Source: Homalodisca vitripennis (taxonomy: Eukaryota; Arthropoda; Insecta; Hemiptera; Cicadellidae). Taken from it: a DNA stretch of 64,000 bases. The stretch covers positions 21,871,001-21,935,000 of the forward strand of contig NC_060211.1 in NCBI RefSeq assembly GCF_021130785.1, given 5' to 3'. A program made the position numbers and the translations under genes. Every line of letters starts with the position of its first letter. Within the stretch, counting starts at the first letter, position 1. This document shows positions 35,311 through 48,965 of this stretch, piece after piece. The notes below the pieces were generated by a model that searched no databases, was not told the DNA's origin, and saw nothing but the letters and a program-made list of their open reading frames with translations.

Positions 35311-38089
35311 ACGTATGACGGGGGAAATAGACTGGAAGGCTGTGTACTGTAATCGATACCGAAAATTAGATTTCCCTTGTTATGAGCTATTTCCCAAACT
35401 AATAAACTTTTACAGTAAACTGGGTTTCTAGCAATAACAGTTCCGTAGCTTCAGTATTAAGTTTCTATTAAACAGTTTTTCTAAAACTTAACTTAATATA
35501 CGAGTAATATAAAAGCTTATATTATATCCTTAAAATAACATTAGTGTAAATTCGCGTTTGTTACAAAGCCTTGTATAATAGCTTAGAATAAATTAGAGCT
35601 GTATACCTGTAAGCAAACAACTTGCATTTTCATGAAATTGAAAAACTTCATCTGAGGATGTTAAACTTTAACATGTTGGCATTTGGCATCATGAAGCTAC
35701 AAAACTTTTATAAAGCAGTTTTTACACATTTTTATTCTGTTATATGTGTAGTTATAATTTAGATAAAAATTGTGCATGTGCAAGTTCCATTGCCTTTATT
35801 GGAAAAATCTGAATAAAGGTTGCTACGTAACCATAATACTAAAGAGTTTAATTAAATAATAATAAGTCTTCTCTGATTCATGAGTAATACCTAGTTCACA
35901 GCAATATTTTATGTCTAGGACTGCTTCGTGGGCATCAGTGGTACATGTCTGTGGGGAATTCAACAATAAGTGTAACCATTATACTGCTGTAATAATCTAA
36001 ATGATCAAGCAATCGTTGTGAACTGAGTAATTAGAAATTAAGTATGATTTGTATATACACGTCATCCCACTGTAACCAAACTGACGTATTTTAGTAATAT
36101 TTCGTGCCATTAAAGTCCAAAATGGTTGTTATCTTTTTCTTCCGATCTGTCACAGAGGATTATTACCCGGCAGAAGAGATAGTTCCAAGAAACTCCCAAG
36201 TTACTAATTTGTGACAATACCATTAAAGAATGTGCACTTCCCTTTAATAGGTTGATACTCCTACATCGATTTATTGCATTTTTCCTAATTAGGTGAACGT
36301 CAATGTATTCATAATGTGGAAGTAATTTACGCCTTATCAATAACCATATTTTTAAACACGCGCCTATTTATAAAGCATTACTATAAGTAACTGAAAAAGT
36401 ACGTAAAATTCTTATTTATTATTCAACACATAAGTTGTGTATTATGTTGTTACCATTCTTATATTTTATATAACAGGCAGAGGTAGAAAAGAATATCTAT
36501 CTTTGTAACCAATTCACTTTTGCTGCTAAAATCTGATGGTCGTACTCTAAAATGGGTGGCATTGTACAGCTGTATCTAAAAACTAGCAACTAATCTTAAT
36601 GGATTGGTAGCAGTAATGGTAATCCGAACAAATCTACTTTACATCATATTCTTTTAATTACCTTTTATGTTCTTTGATTTTCCCCCCTAAACCCCGAAAC
36701 TCTTTAAAAATACTGTTACTCAGATCCTTTCCCGCTTCAGCCTTCAGATTTAAAAACTTGGTCTTGGACGATGTACGAAACTCGAGCTTTTCTAAGAATA
36801 CTTGTACGCAGTTTAGTATATCAATGTGAAGAACCAAAACACTCAAGAAACAATTTTGTGGTACCAGAGTGTTCTACTGCTTATACTTACCTATTTAAAT
36901 TAAATATTCCTGGCATTTCTTTCCACATTTGGTGATTCGGTAGCTACTGATATTTTACAACTAAAAAGCAATCATAATCTTTTTACTGTTGATAAGAAAA
37001 TAGTTTTCATGTTTTGTTTGTTACTATGAAGCATCATAAAAAACTATCAGTAAATTCTCAACCAATTAAATTAGAACACAGATCATAGTTTTGAGATCCC
37101 GATAAAAGGTAAGGTTGTGGGAGTCTGCCCTTTATCTCCCCTCTCTACCCCTCTCGACCATTGCCTTTCTGTGCTCTTCGTTTCAGGTAACGTGCCTTGA
37201 TAGCGTAAGGGGCGATAGTGATTTCCTCTCCAGTCTGTTACCTTACCTAGTGCACGCACTTGAGCTGTATAGTGCGCTAGGTTCTGTGCAGTGGCACTGT
37301 TTTGGTTTATTCTCACAAGTAATGAGGATATAGAGGTCACAATAATTATGAGGGTAAATGCTAATTCTTCGATTAACAACTTGTACTGTCGTGAAAACAG
37401 GCTTTAATTTAAAGACAAATCATAATCTTAAGATTTAAGATTTCCAGATAAAATAGAGGATATTGCATAAAAATAGTAGTTTTTTTATATACGTATAACG
37501 ATGATAAACGTTTGACATCCTATTTTTTGACGTCATGTAATAGTTCGTACAGTTATTCCTAGATTGAATGGATATATTGATTTTATGAATCAAAAAGCGT
37601 AAAATGTTATGGACGTAATAAAGGGCATCAATACTCTTTTTAAACAACTGAATTTGTTTTGATTTACATATTTAACATTGCATAATTCTCTTATCTTAAT
37701 TATGAGTACTTCAAAAAATTCTAATTAAATTTTTAACTGCAGGCTACACCATAAAAACTCGTCACAGTTGACATTTCAAATACCACGGTTTATGACTCTC
37801 TCGTTTTATTATTTAAGAGAGTTAATAGCGACTCGGCAATGCCAGATTAAACTTTCATGTGCCAAACACGTCCTCATAAACAAGCTTGACATCAAATGAT
37901 TTTCCCGGTAGGTCATAATATGGCTTTACATGGTTGACATAAAGCAGTACTTTTTCAACAGGAGAAAACTAGTTTCCCGGTTATTTTTTATTTAAAAACT
38001 TGCTTCATAATAGTCTGAAATCAAACCTACATTAATTAATTTGAATTCCAGTTAATAAATCTATTCAGAAATGGGCTGAGGCTAGTACA
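35311..38089. other. Non-coding flank of copy 2
   Basis: Aligned with about 9205-12,530. Apart from the exon-like block at 37,187 no gene or RNA was recognised. 37,737-37,860 is fairly well kept (ATTTCAAATACCACGGTTTA, CTCGGCAATGCCAGATTAAA). Confidence 0.45.
37187..37258 (+). other. Exon-like conserved block, copy 2
   Basis: Counterpart of 11603-11674, preceded by CTTCGTTTCAG ending at 37186. Here the frame stays open from 37115 to 37333. Function unknown. Confidence 0.3.
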
Positions 38090-39035
38090 AAAAATATACG
38101 TTAGGTATCGGCACACTTGGTGTTTGTCATACAGAGCAAAGTAGTATTAATTTTGGCCTTATTGGCAGTACATATTTATATATGAGAGAACTATGTTATT
38201 CCATTATACATTTTTATGTTGAAAATAGGAGGCAACTAGATGGACAAAAAACTCTAATTTTTGTAAATAATATGAGGAATAACACTCTTTTAATTATATT
38301 TTACAAGATTTAGAACCTTTAAATAAACCAATCTTCTCCAAATTCACCAAGAGCTAACTTTGATTTTATCTCCGTAGCTTATGGAGAGTTAAAAGGCTCA
38401 ATCTGCCTACAAATATTTAAAAATAAGACAATCATGAAGGTTTAGGAGTAGCTCATCTTTATTGGTCAAAGAGTCAAGTTTAAATATGCTCTGTATAGAC
38501 ACATAACCTGATATTAAATGTAAGGAACTATGGGATCATTATTTCCAAAATTTAAGCGGTTGGAACAGTGAGGTGTAAACAATATCTTTACTCAACGTAG
38601 ATGCGGACACCCTTCTTAATACCTCTGCACTAATCATAGATAGTAAGTTCCAGAGTAACAGATTATAATCTAAATGAATTGTAATTATGATTATAGGCCT
38701 ATTAATACTTTTATTTTGTTAAGTGGAAATTGGTTAATTTACAATAGTTTTAATCTTAGATGACAAATCAAGACAGGAAAGGATGTTCCTAATACTAACA
38801 CTTAGTATTAGTAAATCATGAACAAACCAAAAGTTGCTGTACTGGTAAATGGATTGTCCAGGGATGTGTTGATATTAATAGTTGAGGACGGAGATAGGTA
38901 AGAGGAAGAGGTGTAACTCTGGGTGAGGTGTGACGAAAGCAGGACGAAACATGTTCCTGTACAATTAAGATTAATAAGTCAGTGTCTCTCAGAGAAAATA
39001 AATTGCAACTTGTTATCATCTTAATACATTTTTGG
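38090..39035. mobile_element. Unclassified 0.95-kb insertion, copy 2 only
   Basis: Interrupts the alignment between copy 1 sequence ending near 12,535 (GAGGCTA) and resuming near 12,560 (TTTCATTTCTTTTGGTAGA). The near end reads TACAAAAAATATACG and the far end CATCTTAATACATTTTTGGG. No inverted repeats, target duplication or coding frame could be established; loss of this sequence from copy 1 is equally possible. Confidence 0.4.
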
Positions 39036-39289
39036 GCCTTATTTCATTCCTCTTGGTAGAGCCAGTTTGTAATATTCAACTACTATTCGTTCTACTAAGA
39101 AAACCGTCATATTATAATCCAGTATTATACCAGTGTTTTAAATGTAGCTTGCAATTATTTTATTGAAAACATAGGTAATTGTATAAAGTATATTAATTTG
39201 TATTTTTGAATTGTAGCCAAGACAGTTAGAAGTTAGTACTTGATACTTGAAAGTTGTTTTTCAAGTTTAAAATTTAAGATTAAAGTAGT

Positions 39290-39475
39290 GTTTGGTGAAC
39301 TGTTTGTCATATTTTCCAACCGAGTACGTAAACACGTAAACAAATATTAGCTACACTTTCACGTTACTCAATATTGATGTGTTTGTTGGTGGATACCATG
39401 TGTCGATAGAAACAAACAGTTTTAACCAGTTTTAGTGTTTGCTCTTTCAAGAGCATTTACTGATTATATTGACTG
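39290..39475. promoter_or_regulatory. Conserved non-coding block with twin GTAAACA, copy 2
   Basis: Counterpart of 12890-13080, GTAAACA at 39328-39334 and 39336-39342. The palindrome spacer changes from AC to TC but its arms do not. Confidence 0.4.
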
Positions 39476-40429
39476 TTAATACACTGTGAAAAGTATATTA
39501 CATGGAACATGTGTACGACTCTGTTGCATTATAACATTATAATGTTATCTATATTCAAGACCAGGTCCTGTGACCCCTGACAAATGAATTAAGGATATTA
39601 TTATCAATCCTTGCTTCAGTGTAACAGAGAGTAAGGAACTTCATCAGAGATAACGTTTTAATTTCGTATCAGATCTATCCCAAAGACATCCTTGATGAAA
39701 AGAAAGGTACGGTTTTGAAACTAATTAGGTTCCTTGAGGATCCTGGAAGTGATGAATCTTGTGCTGAGAGTAAAATGGCAGTCTATAGTGAGTGAGCTAG
39801 GAGTATTTAGAGGAGATCATAATCCCCAGTAAAATAACTGGTACCAGAATGAGAAGAACATTTAATTAGTATAACGACCTATTCCACGCACAATACACAA
39901 CGCGTGGATGTCATTATATAAGTTTTAGTAATCAAATCAGACATTGGTTCCACACGTAGATTCTTACTCACACGTCGTACAAAAATACAAAAAGGTTGCA
40001 GTTTCATTTGAAAATCGATTATTTTTAGCAAAGAGGGTTCATGTAGGATTTCTTGACAGAAGGTGACTTACTATGTAAGACCCTATTGTTTTGAGAAATT
40101 AAATACTCTCCTCAGTTACCGTCAAAAGTCCAAACGCCATCTTGATGTTTGAAGTCTCAATGTGCAAAAGAAGGCAAATGTGCAATGTGCAAGAATGGCA
40201 AAAAAATCAAATATAAAATATTGTATAGTTTTGGCCAAATGATAAGGAACAATCCTTTGTCTTCTCCTCTTGTAAAAGCGTATTTAACGGTTTAGTCCAA
40301 ATTCACCCATATATTGAACTAACATTTGTAAACATGAGTAGTGGAATATACGCTATGTATTCTCTACTTGTAAAGGATGGAATTTGGAATTTGGAAGTTT
40401 TAAATTATTTATAATTACCATTATAAAAA

Positions 40430-43015
40430 AACCCTTCGAAAGTTTTATACAATATGCCTGCACCTAAATATTTGGAAATTTATCAACAGATACTAGTCGC
40501 TGCAATAAAAGTAAGGTGAACTGAAGCAAAATTCAACATTCAATAGGTCATTGCAATTAGACAAGTTGTGACCTGTGTTGTTGTGTTCTTAAGTTACTTT
40601 TGTAACTGTAATGTAAATAATGTAAAACTTGTAAGTTAATTTTAAATAGTATATAAACCAAAAAGTATATATGAAAATGGACATTATATTTACAAACAGG
40701 TTTTTGCTAAACGTATAATTTTGTAATGAAATATAAAAATTATTAGTGACTCGTATGCAAGAAAGTTATTTGTAAAAGTCAATTGAAAACTTCTGCGCCA
40801 ACGCACAAGTGATTTGTACCAGTATTGCAGAAATGTATAAATATTTGTAATTGCATTAAGTTGAACGCAAATAGGTTATTTTAAGTATATGTAAATATCT
40901 GATAATAAATACAATAATTTTAAATATAATGTATTTAGATATATGGGAATATATTAAGTATTTGTTATTTTTAATATATGTAAATGTAAAACGTTGGAAA
41001 TAAACACACAGTTGTACAATGAAATGTATATTATTTTTAAAAAGTCCATATTGGACTGAGATAAAAATAGTGTTTTCCTTAAACATACTTTTCTTTTTAT
41101 ATCCCCTCTTTGACATTTAAAAATGTTTACTGTTCGTGGAAATGAATAATATAAATGTAAAGGAAATGACATAGTCGACTTTCTTTCTCATAACACTTAA
41201 ACAGAGTAATATCATGTTTTGAATTGAATAATTATGTATTCATGAAGTATGGTTAAGTCAACCTTTGACCTAAAACAACATCCTGACACACGAGATTTGC
41301 CTTGAGCTTAGAGTGGAGTATAATATTAGAAAATTAAAAATAGAATTGCTATTGCAGCGAGCTTATACAAGATCTCACTTTCCACACGAGCGACCTCACT
41401 GTATTATCGAAACCAATCCCCAACTGGAACATGGCCAGATAGAGCAATGTTTCTCGATTTTATTGAATTAATTACATCCATCCCATTGATCAAAATACTG
41501 CATATATTATGCAACATATTTTGCATATTACCTTCTAAACCACATGGTAATAGTGAATGAGACATTTTATTTCGTAAAAGAAATAATCCTAAACCTTGTT
41601 TATTTACTGCTCAGTAAACTTAATTTAAGGTGAAAGGAATGTTTGAGATATAATTGTAGGTCTTAATAATTGTGTTATGAAACTTAGATTAAAGAGAATG
41701 GTAATTCAATATAATTTAATTACAATACTGTGAATATATTATAAATTCGTTTTCAGCTACAGCAACAAAAGAGTTCTTGGAATGTGTCTAGACCTTATAA
41801 CAAGGTGGAGTACGCCACACCAAGCGTCACGTAATAGGCTTCATAGGTTGAGGTCCCATGATAAGATGGTATATAGCTCATTTTATTCATGACATTCTAT
41901 GCGTACAGGCAGTCACTTAGAAAATCATACATAAAAGACATGTTTACATTACAAACTTCCGTCAAACAAAAGAAAATTTTATTTTCCTAATTGACTGATG
42001 ATTAGACATACCGCATTTTAGAAATCATTCTTGAACATTTTGGCTTATATATTCCCGAATGAAACCTAAAAGATACTAGATATTTTAAAATTAACTTAAG
42101 CAATTTAAAGGATTTTGTTTCCAAACCTTTTTAATGTTTCTTAAAGTAAATTTTTATGACAATGGTTGTGTCAAAAGAGTTGTAATTTATGAACAATATC
42201 CAAAATCACCACATTTCAGTTAAACTAAAGTATGTTTGCAGCTCTTTGGTCATTAAAAATACATCATTATTGCTAAAATGGTTTTTGATAGCGGAATTTT
42301 GAAAGACCAGAATATTCATCTATGAGCCACAGCCATTAAAATAATAATAAATTGGATAGGTTAATCATCGTTATTCATATAACCAATTGCAATAAATTAA
42401 TTATATTTGAGAAATTGAACAGAAATAAATTTTGTAATTTAGGTAGGATAACACAACAAGTAAAATACAAATATGGGTTTCAATAAAAAGTTTCGACATT
42501 TGGGGCAATTTTCAGATTTATACAACAGTTATGTAATTTATGATAAATAAAGTTTAACATTATTTTAATTTTGTACGTCTCTTAAGGGTTCAAGATAAGA
42601 TTTTCCACATATTTATTATGACTTTAATGTTAATCTTAAAATATTAAACAAGTTTTGATTCAGGAGAATATTATTAGGTTTTTTATGTAATAATTAAAAT
42701 GCTAGTCAGAACATAGTGAGAAGTAACATTATTTACAGCAAGAGTACACATAAGAAATCGCAAACATTCTCAACTGCTTGAAAATAAATTTTGTTAAATT
42801 ATTGAAATTCATTGATGTTCTGCCTTTTCTATATTAATACATTAAAAAAAATAACGATATATCTCCAAGCATTTATTCATAAAGAGAATATTGTCAACTT
42901 TTTACGAAAAGATTCAATATACTGATTCTTTACATTTCTTTTTATGATTGTCTCCTGTTCATAACTCAAACTAATGTATTTTAATAGGGATATAAATAAA
43001 ATAATATTTTCATCA
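40430..43015. mobile_element. Unclassified 2.6-kb insertion, copy 2 only
   Basis: Copy 1 runs through at about 13,985-14,010 while copy 2 holds 2.6 kb of very AT-rich sequence. Part of it (about 41,790-41,960, GGAGTACGCCACACCAAGCG) belongs to the dispersed repeat also seen near 48,610. No convincing protein. The rest is AT-rich with small inverted repeats near 40,880-40,990. Confidence 0.4.
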
Positions 43016-45650
43016 AAGGCTAGACATCACAAAGTTACAAAAATTATTTACACATCTTTAGAAAATAAACGTTTAAGCATGAATGTACAGATAATATTTA
43101 GGGTATTTAATTGACCAGCCCTAAAATTTTTGGAAGTTGTAAGTGTGAAAATATTAGATAATATCATTGATATTTGAAACTATGATGTATTTTGAAGTGA
43201 TATTTCAATATTCCTTCCAGCCGATAGTGAAATCTTAATACATAAATATTGAAAGAATATTTTAATTAAATCAATAGTTCCATAACTCGGACTAAACTAT
43301 TTCCTTGAACTCTAATAATCCAAATGAATCTAGATTCAGTTCAGAAGTCAATAAGCTATGCGAGCCACAACTATAATAACTTATCCCTGTAGGCGGGCGC
43401 CTTGCAATCCTGGAACAGAGGCCGGTCTTGTTAAAGTTTCCCAGTTAAAGTTCGATAACTCTGTATTTGGCGAAATTTGGAAACTTTAATATAGTAATCG
43501 ACTGATAGTGAACAGTTTGATTCACAAATATTTGAATTTATAAATAGTAAAATACTCCTTAAAAGCTGAATTAATAAATGATGCAATAATTTTAAGACGT
43601 ACAAGTAATCAGTATATACCTTTAGTCAGTAATCCAAAAAATAAATGTATTGCTTTGGCACGTTTTCAATGTTAATCAATGACTGTCAAAGTATAACAAA
43701 TTTTTTTTTAATATTTTAGCATTTAACATAGTCGTATTAGTTAATATAAAGTAAATACGAACATCACACAAACAACGGACATAAAAACTAGACGGATTAG
43801 AAGATTAATAAGTACTTCCGGTAGGCCTACCAGTAAGATTCGGGTACAGCCGGTGACTAAAATTGCATGATTAAATAAATTCGTCTTCTATTAAAATCTT
43901 AGTTTTTTCATTGGGCAAATGTCATTTAATCAAAATAGGCCTTTCTTTCATTGCGCTTGCCTTGCAAAGTAACATCTCATTCAGACGATAGTTTTTCTGT
44001 GATCAATTTTAAATATGTGGCACATATCGAATCACTCCAGTGTTTTAATTTCCTAAACTTTGATCACACATGTAAAAATTTGAGTTCGTCACTATTTAAT
44101 TCAATGCGTGGTCAAAGTACCCAGATGTGAGAAAGTGACCTTTGTTTACCTCTAAATCAGCCAGGTTCACCGTAGATTTTTTTACAGTGAACAAATCGGT
44201 CTCTTGTGTTCGCTGGTTGAGAGTATAAACCCCGTTGTTGTATTTTAGTGCTTGTGATAACATGAAAAATATTTTTAAAAAAACTAGTGAGATAGTCCCT
44301 GCAAGTTTCGTGGTTTATGTTCAATTTACCTTGAAAGTTTCATCTTATCTGTAACGTAGTATCTTACTTTTAGAGCAGTACATTCTTGAAAATCATGGTT
44401 ACAACTTTCAAAAGCAATTTTTTTATCTCTTATTAAATAGTGCAAAGAGAATATAAGAGGAATGTTGTAGTGTAGGTGGTGTTTATCCACGTAAACAATG
44501 AATCTGATATTAAGAGTGCTAAGTTGCTAATGTGGTGGTACTCCGTATATTTGTTATTGTATATTCAAATATGCTGTATCACTTTATATATACTAACTAC
44601 ATTTTAACAATATAAAAACCATGTATTTTATACCACTTCCAGTTTAAGTTCTTGGAAATAATAGAAAAGAATGTAATTATGATCATATCCATATTCAAGA
44701 AGAGTACAAGGTCTTTTGGTGATACAGTATTATATACACCCACTTTAACCCTGACTCCTCATTAACTGTTATAAACATATAAAATAATTATAGGAAGATT
44801 TGATAACATCCAAAACAAGTTAAATTTTTGAGTTTCAGTAAAATTAGCCGATAAATGTTATATCCTGTACGAAGTTTTCAAATACAATACTCCTTAATTG
44901 TATAGTTGGGGAAAATAGATGTAATTTGGTGTTCATCTAGAATATTATATAAACAAGCGATTGAATTGTAATAATTTGATTGTACACAATTTTGATATGA
45001 GGTTCCTTTTGTAGTACGTAATTTATGCGTAGATACTGAAATATTGTACTGTTCTGAGAAATTAAAACAATTTTCAAACAATTGTACAGCCACTATATTG
45101 TAATAGTTCTTTTAATGTGGATGGGTAAAGAATATATCCCATACAGTTGGAATTTATTTTTCAACTCAAAGTCTGGTTTTGAAAGGTAGAATTTGCGGCA
45201 GATATCGTATTCACAATCCCTATTAAATTCCACGTCTCGTTAAAAAATTTCAACTTGGTTTTTCATTTGTTTTTATTCAAAATCTAAGTTAGTAAATCCA
45301 TCCGATAATAACCAAAATGAATGTACGAAAGGACTATAGCTTCATTGGGATTGAGAAGCATGAAGGTCAATATCAGTGTATACAAGTGACATTAACGCTC
45401 AGGTAAAACCATGAACGATAGAGATATGAAATTTGGTGCATAGCTTAAGATTGTGGCATAGAGGCCCACTTAGGTAGGATATTTCTTCTCCGACTTGAGA
45501 GATCTTCCTCATTGGTCTTTATATTTGCGAAAAGTCCCGTAAAATATTCATTTCAACAAACATATGTCACAGAAAGCTAAGAACAGTGACATGATATATA
45601 CCTAATATATGTCTACATCCATTTATAATCTACATAGAAACTGTTAACTG
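43016..45650. other. End of copy 2
   Basis: Aligned with 14,015-14,620, 18,960-19,385 and 23,715-24,270 of copy 1. Between about 44,170 and 45,120 it has its own sequence where copy 1 has 19,385-23,715. No gene seen. Confidence 0.5.
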
Positions 45651-46839
45651 TTGCACCCAACGATCCTTGCTATTGTTGAAATACTTATAAAAACATATAT
45701 GGAGCATAATCTTAATTTCTTAAATCTAGATATATCTGACGATATACAAACTTCTATTAGTCATGAATTCAACTCAGTTTGAGTTAGCAAAGTGATTTGT
45801 TTTCATATACATTTTTATAGTGGGTTGCAAGTCGTAAGTCATTCGTAACATATTCATAGTTTTGTTTACGCTGTAAGTTTTGCGGGATGTCGCTCTGATG
45901 GAAATTTGTTGCAGAATGTTTTCCAGAAGTGTTTGTACATAACAGGTAGTAACGCAGGGTTAATATTAGGTCAATATATTCAAGATATTGGATAGCACAT
46001 ATTCAACAGCGTGCCGAGGCATATGACATGCTTTGTTGTCATAATTAGATTAACTCTGGTTAAATTTGACTCAGCTGTTATCAGATCTTCATAGCCTAGA
46101 ACGTACATTATTGCGAACGTCTGGCGCTGGCATACCAATTCCAATTTTTTCATATTTCGTAGCTTTTGTACATTACAATCTTATATAATGGATTTCTTAT
46201 ACAAAATAACTTGTGATTTCTAAACTTTTTACACAAATTCCCAGCGTGTAAAAGTTTAGAAAGTTTACACTCCTATTTGAAACATTAATTGCACCGTAGA
46301 GGAATACCTGTTCGGAAAGTATTCTTTAGTTGTAATTAGTTAACTTTTCTTCTAATATGTAACAGAGTTAAAGCAGCATATTACAGTACGAACTATTCTA
46401 ACATGAATTTAAAGATACGCATTATTAAGCAATATAAACTATTATGCATTCTCCAGGTGAAAACGCTTACATATTTTAATAAACAAGCAATACTAAACAG
46501 GGAGTAAATGGTGGATGATATTTTGTAGTTAGCGTCAAATAATGCACACTGTAAGTCTTAAAATTTCAAATAAGATCCTGTTGATAAGCTATTCAAATAA
46601 ATACCTTTTATCTAAATAAAACATGTTGGAAAAAGTTAGTCAACCATTCAGGGCAGTCACAAGGTAAGTTTGTTGATTATGGAAAGGCATAAGAACGTAC
46701 CACCTCACATGTCATGTAGCAGGTTTTGCTGAGTTTGTATTCGAAATCTCAAAGCCTATAGTTTCAATGTAGTAAAGTTACTATAACCAGCTTTAAAATT
46801 GAATATGACTGCACTCACTTTCATACAGGTTTAATATCA
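45650..46839. other. Non-coding, right of the duplication
   Basis: AT-rich sequence with no counterpart elsewhere in the window and no gene recognised. 46,200-46,270 has a short inverted repeat around TTCTAAACTTTTTACAC and GTGTAAAAGTTTAGAAA. Confidence 0.45.
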
Positions 46840-47075
46840 TGCTATCATAGTTGTCCATAACACCTATTGTAACATTTTCAGTTACTCTCATCGTAATTCC
46901 ATGCACTATCCATGAACTAGATGTGGCCTATGTAAAAATGAAGATAGTTAAGCAATGTAGATCAGTTATTTCTGGACAACAGTTAAACTGTGTGAACAAA
47001 CAGATATACATAAATATAATTTTTCCAGCCCGTCTAGTTATAGGATTCACTAACTCTCAACCAATAACATTCTAA
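46840..47075 (+). repeat. Degenerate dispersed insect repeat
   Basis: Contains CCATGCACTATCCATGAACT, GCCTATGTAAAAATGAAGAT and TTTTTCCAGCCCGTCTAG followed by TTCACTAACTCTCAACC. Related pieces are at about 48,600-48,965 (+), 55,830-55,885 (+), 56,760-57,020 (-), 60,985-61,085 (+) and 24,940-25,040 (+). An open frame here is incidental. Class unknown. Confidence 0.5.
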
Positions 47076-48599
47076 TTATTCTAGTCAGTTATTTCAACAA
47101 GAAAGTTTTGCTGCCTGGTAAATTTTAAAATGCCAATGATCATATTAAATATATATTTGCATTCTCTGTAGAGACCCGTATTAATTATTGTTTTTTGTGT
47201 GTGGTTAATATTATATTAGGATCTAATACTAAAAAGAGCGGGGATGAAATTCCACCTTTTCCACTTCCTGTCTTCCACCTTCTCAGAGCGTGGAAAATAT
47301 GTTGTTTAGTGCGTTTTGCTCTGTAGAGTTACTTTCCTCACGTCAGTCTTCACCAGTCTAGACTTAATACCGTTGGGAGTATTGTGAGATGCAACATACC
47401 AAGTTGATATAAACAAATTCTTACGTATTTTTAAATTTTATATTTTCTGAATTTTTGATCTAACACACTAGGGTTTTTTGACACCTAAGTGTTTTATTTA
47501 TGTAACTATAACTTTGACAATGTCTGAATCTCAAAAATAATTCAAAACTGGTTTATATATGTCAAAAGTATGAAATCTTATAAAAATTTCGGTAAAAGCT
47601 GTTTATGTGGATTACAGTAGCAGTAAGTTCATCTAAATTCTAGGGATTTGTGATTTTATTATGAAACTGAGCCTATTTTAAGTAGTTTAATATGTGTTAA
47701 AAAGTAATGACAAACATTCAAGGAAATAAATAATCTCTTTTGTGAAAGTAAACACAGAAATTATCAAAGTTTATTCAACCTAACACATCGGACATATAAC
47801 TAAAAGTTATTATCAAACTTAGTTGTGTAATTTATACTGTTTTCGGATTGTTCAGCTATCTAAAATAACAGTTAAAATTTAATATGAAGTGAGCCTTTTT
47901 TTTGTTATCATACCAGAGATAATTTTCAAAGTTTCAGAAAAGATGAGTGAGAATGGAATTATCTTCATTTTCTATCATGCAGGAAAAGCTTTTGTGTCAT
48001 AATATAGACTATAGCTCAAAAGGCCATTGTGAAACTTTCATAACCCAATTAAAAATTTTTAAAATAAGTTATGATCAATAATAATAAATTAAACCTTTCG
48101 TTTTGATTTTTAATCGTCTATTTAATATTTATACTTCAGAAATTAGCTTGATATACAGAAATATGAGGTGGTAATAATAATCACTATATTTTTCCTCTTT
48201 TTTATTGGTTTTTAATGTATCACATCTCCTAAACTACTAAAAGTGGAGATAAATATTAATAGAGTGAATGAGCACTGTGTGACCTGAATACAAAAGATGA
48301 GATGAAGAAGTACCACGTTATATTCAACTCCCATGGCAATACAGTAGTATACATTACTATAACACCAAGCTTGGCATTTCCCGGAGAGACAGTTGTGTTA
48401 GTGAGAAGTAGAACATTAATGAGAAGTATCTCTTCATTACTTTGTACTCTCTTTACGTTTTCAGCTTTAAATCATTAACCATACTTAAATGTTTTGGCTA
48501 CAATTTGCCTTCCATAAAATGCGTGGTAAGGTTTGATTAAACTTGTTTTATTCTAAACAGCCTGTAGGCAATACAGCCATCTCTTTTAGTAGTTCGAAT

Positions 48600-48965
48600 A
48601 TAAGATATCAGTACGCCACACAACGTGTATCAGGCTTTGTAAAGTTTATAATCTAAGAATATTGCTCCTTAGGTTTCATGTGTTACTATGACATATTTTA
48701 AAACGTCAAACAGTCATCTTTTACTTTGTAATTTTTTTGTTACCATCATGGTTACAAACAAGAGCAATGTAAAAATGTTCGCTACCATTAAGCTATGTCA
48801 TCGATCTCGATGCTGTCTTTAAAAGAAATGCCGCTATATTCAAAATTTCAAGTCTATAGGTCAGTTTTTTCTTTATATATTATGCGGAGAGACGGGCAGA
48901 CAGACACCAATTTTTTCCAGCCCCTCTAATGACAGGCTTCTTTAACGCTCAGCCAAAAATTTTTT
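48600..48965 (+). repeat. Dispersed repeat, second instance
   Basis: Shares CAGTACGCCACACAACGTGT with about 41,800 and AATTTTTTCCAGCCC...TTTAACGCTCAGCC with 46,840-47,075. Contains ATGGTTACAAACAAGAGCAA. No coding frame. Confidence 0.5.

Larger units (their letters stand above)
24270..45650 (+). repeat. Segmental duplication, copy 2 (tandem, direct)
   Basis: Similarity to copy 1 is plain from about 26,070 to about 45,645. If the event was a simple tandem duplication, 24,270-26,070 should match roughly 1.8 kb just left of the window. Private insertions lie at about 38,090-39,035 and 40,430-43,015. Introns differ by many substitutions and indels (intron 1 is 3565 nt against 3904 nt in copy 1; intron 2 is 676 against 674), while exons differ by 15 substitutions and one deletion in 588 nt. 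Confidence 0.8.

Noticed and set aside
40856..41172. Overlapping minus frames of 86 and 72 residues
   Set aside because: Very AT-rich, dominated by Ile, Tyr, Lys and Phe, with no motif; chance frames.
1..45650. Duplication as an assembly artefact from two haplotypes
   Set aside because: Introns differ too much, and each copy has multiple private kilobase-scale insertions; a true tandem duplication fits better, though read depth would settle it.
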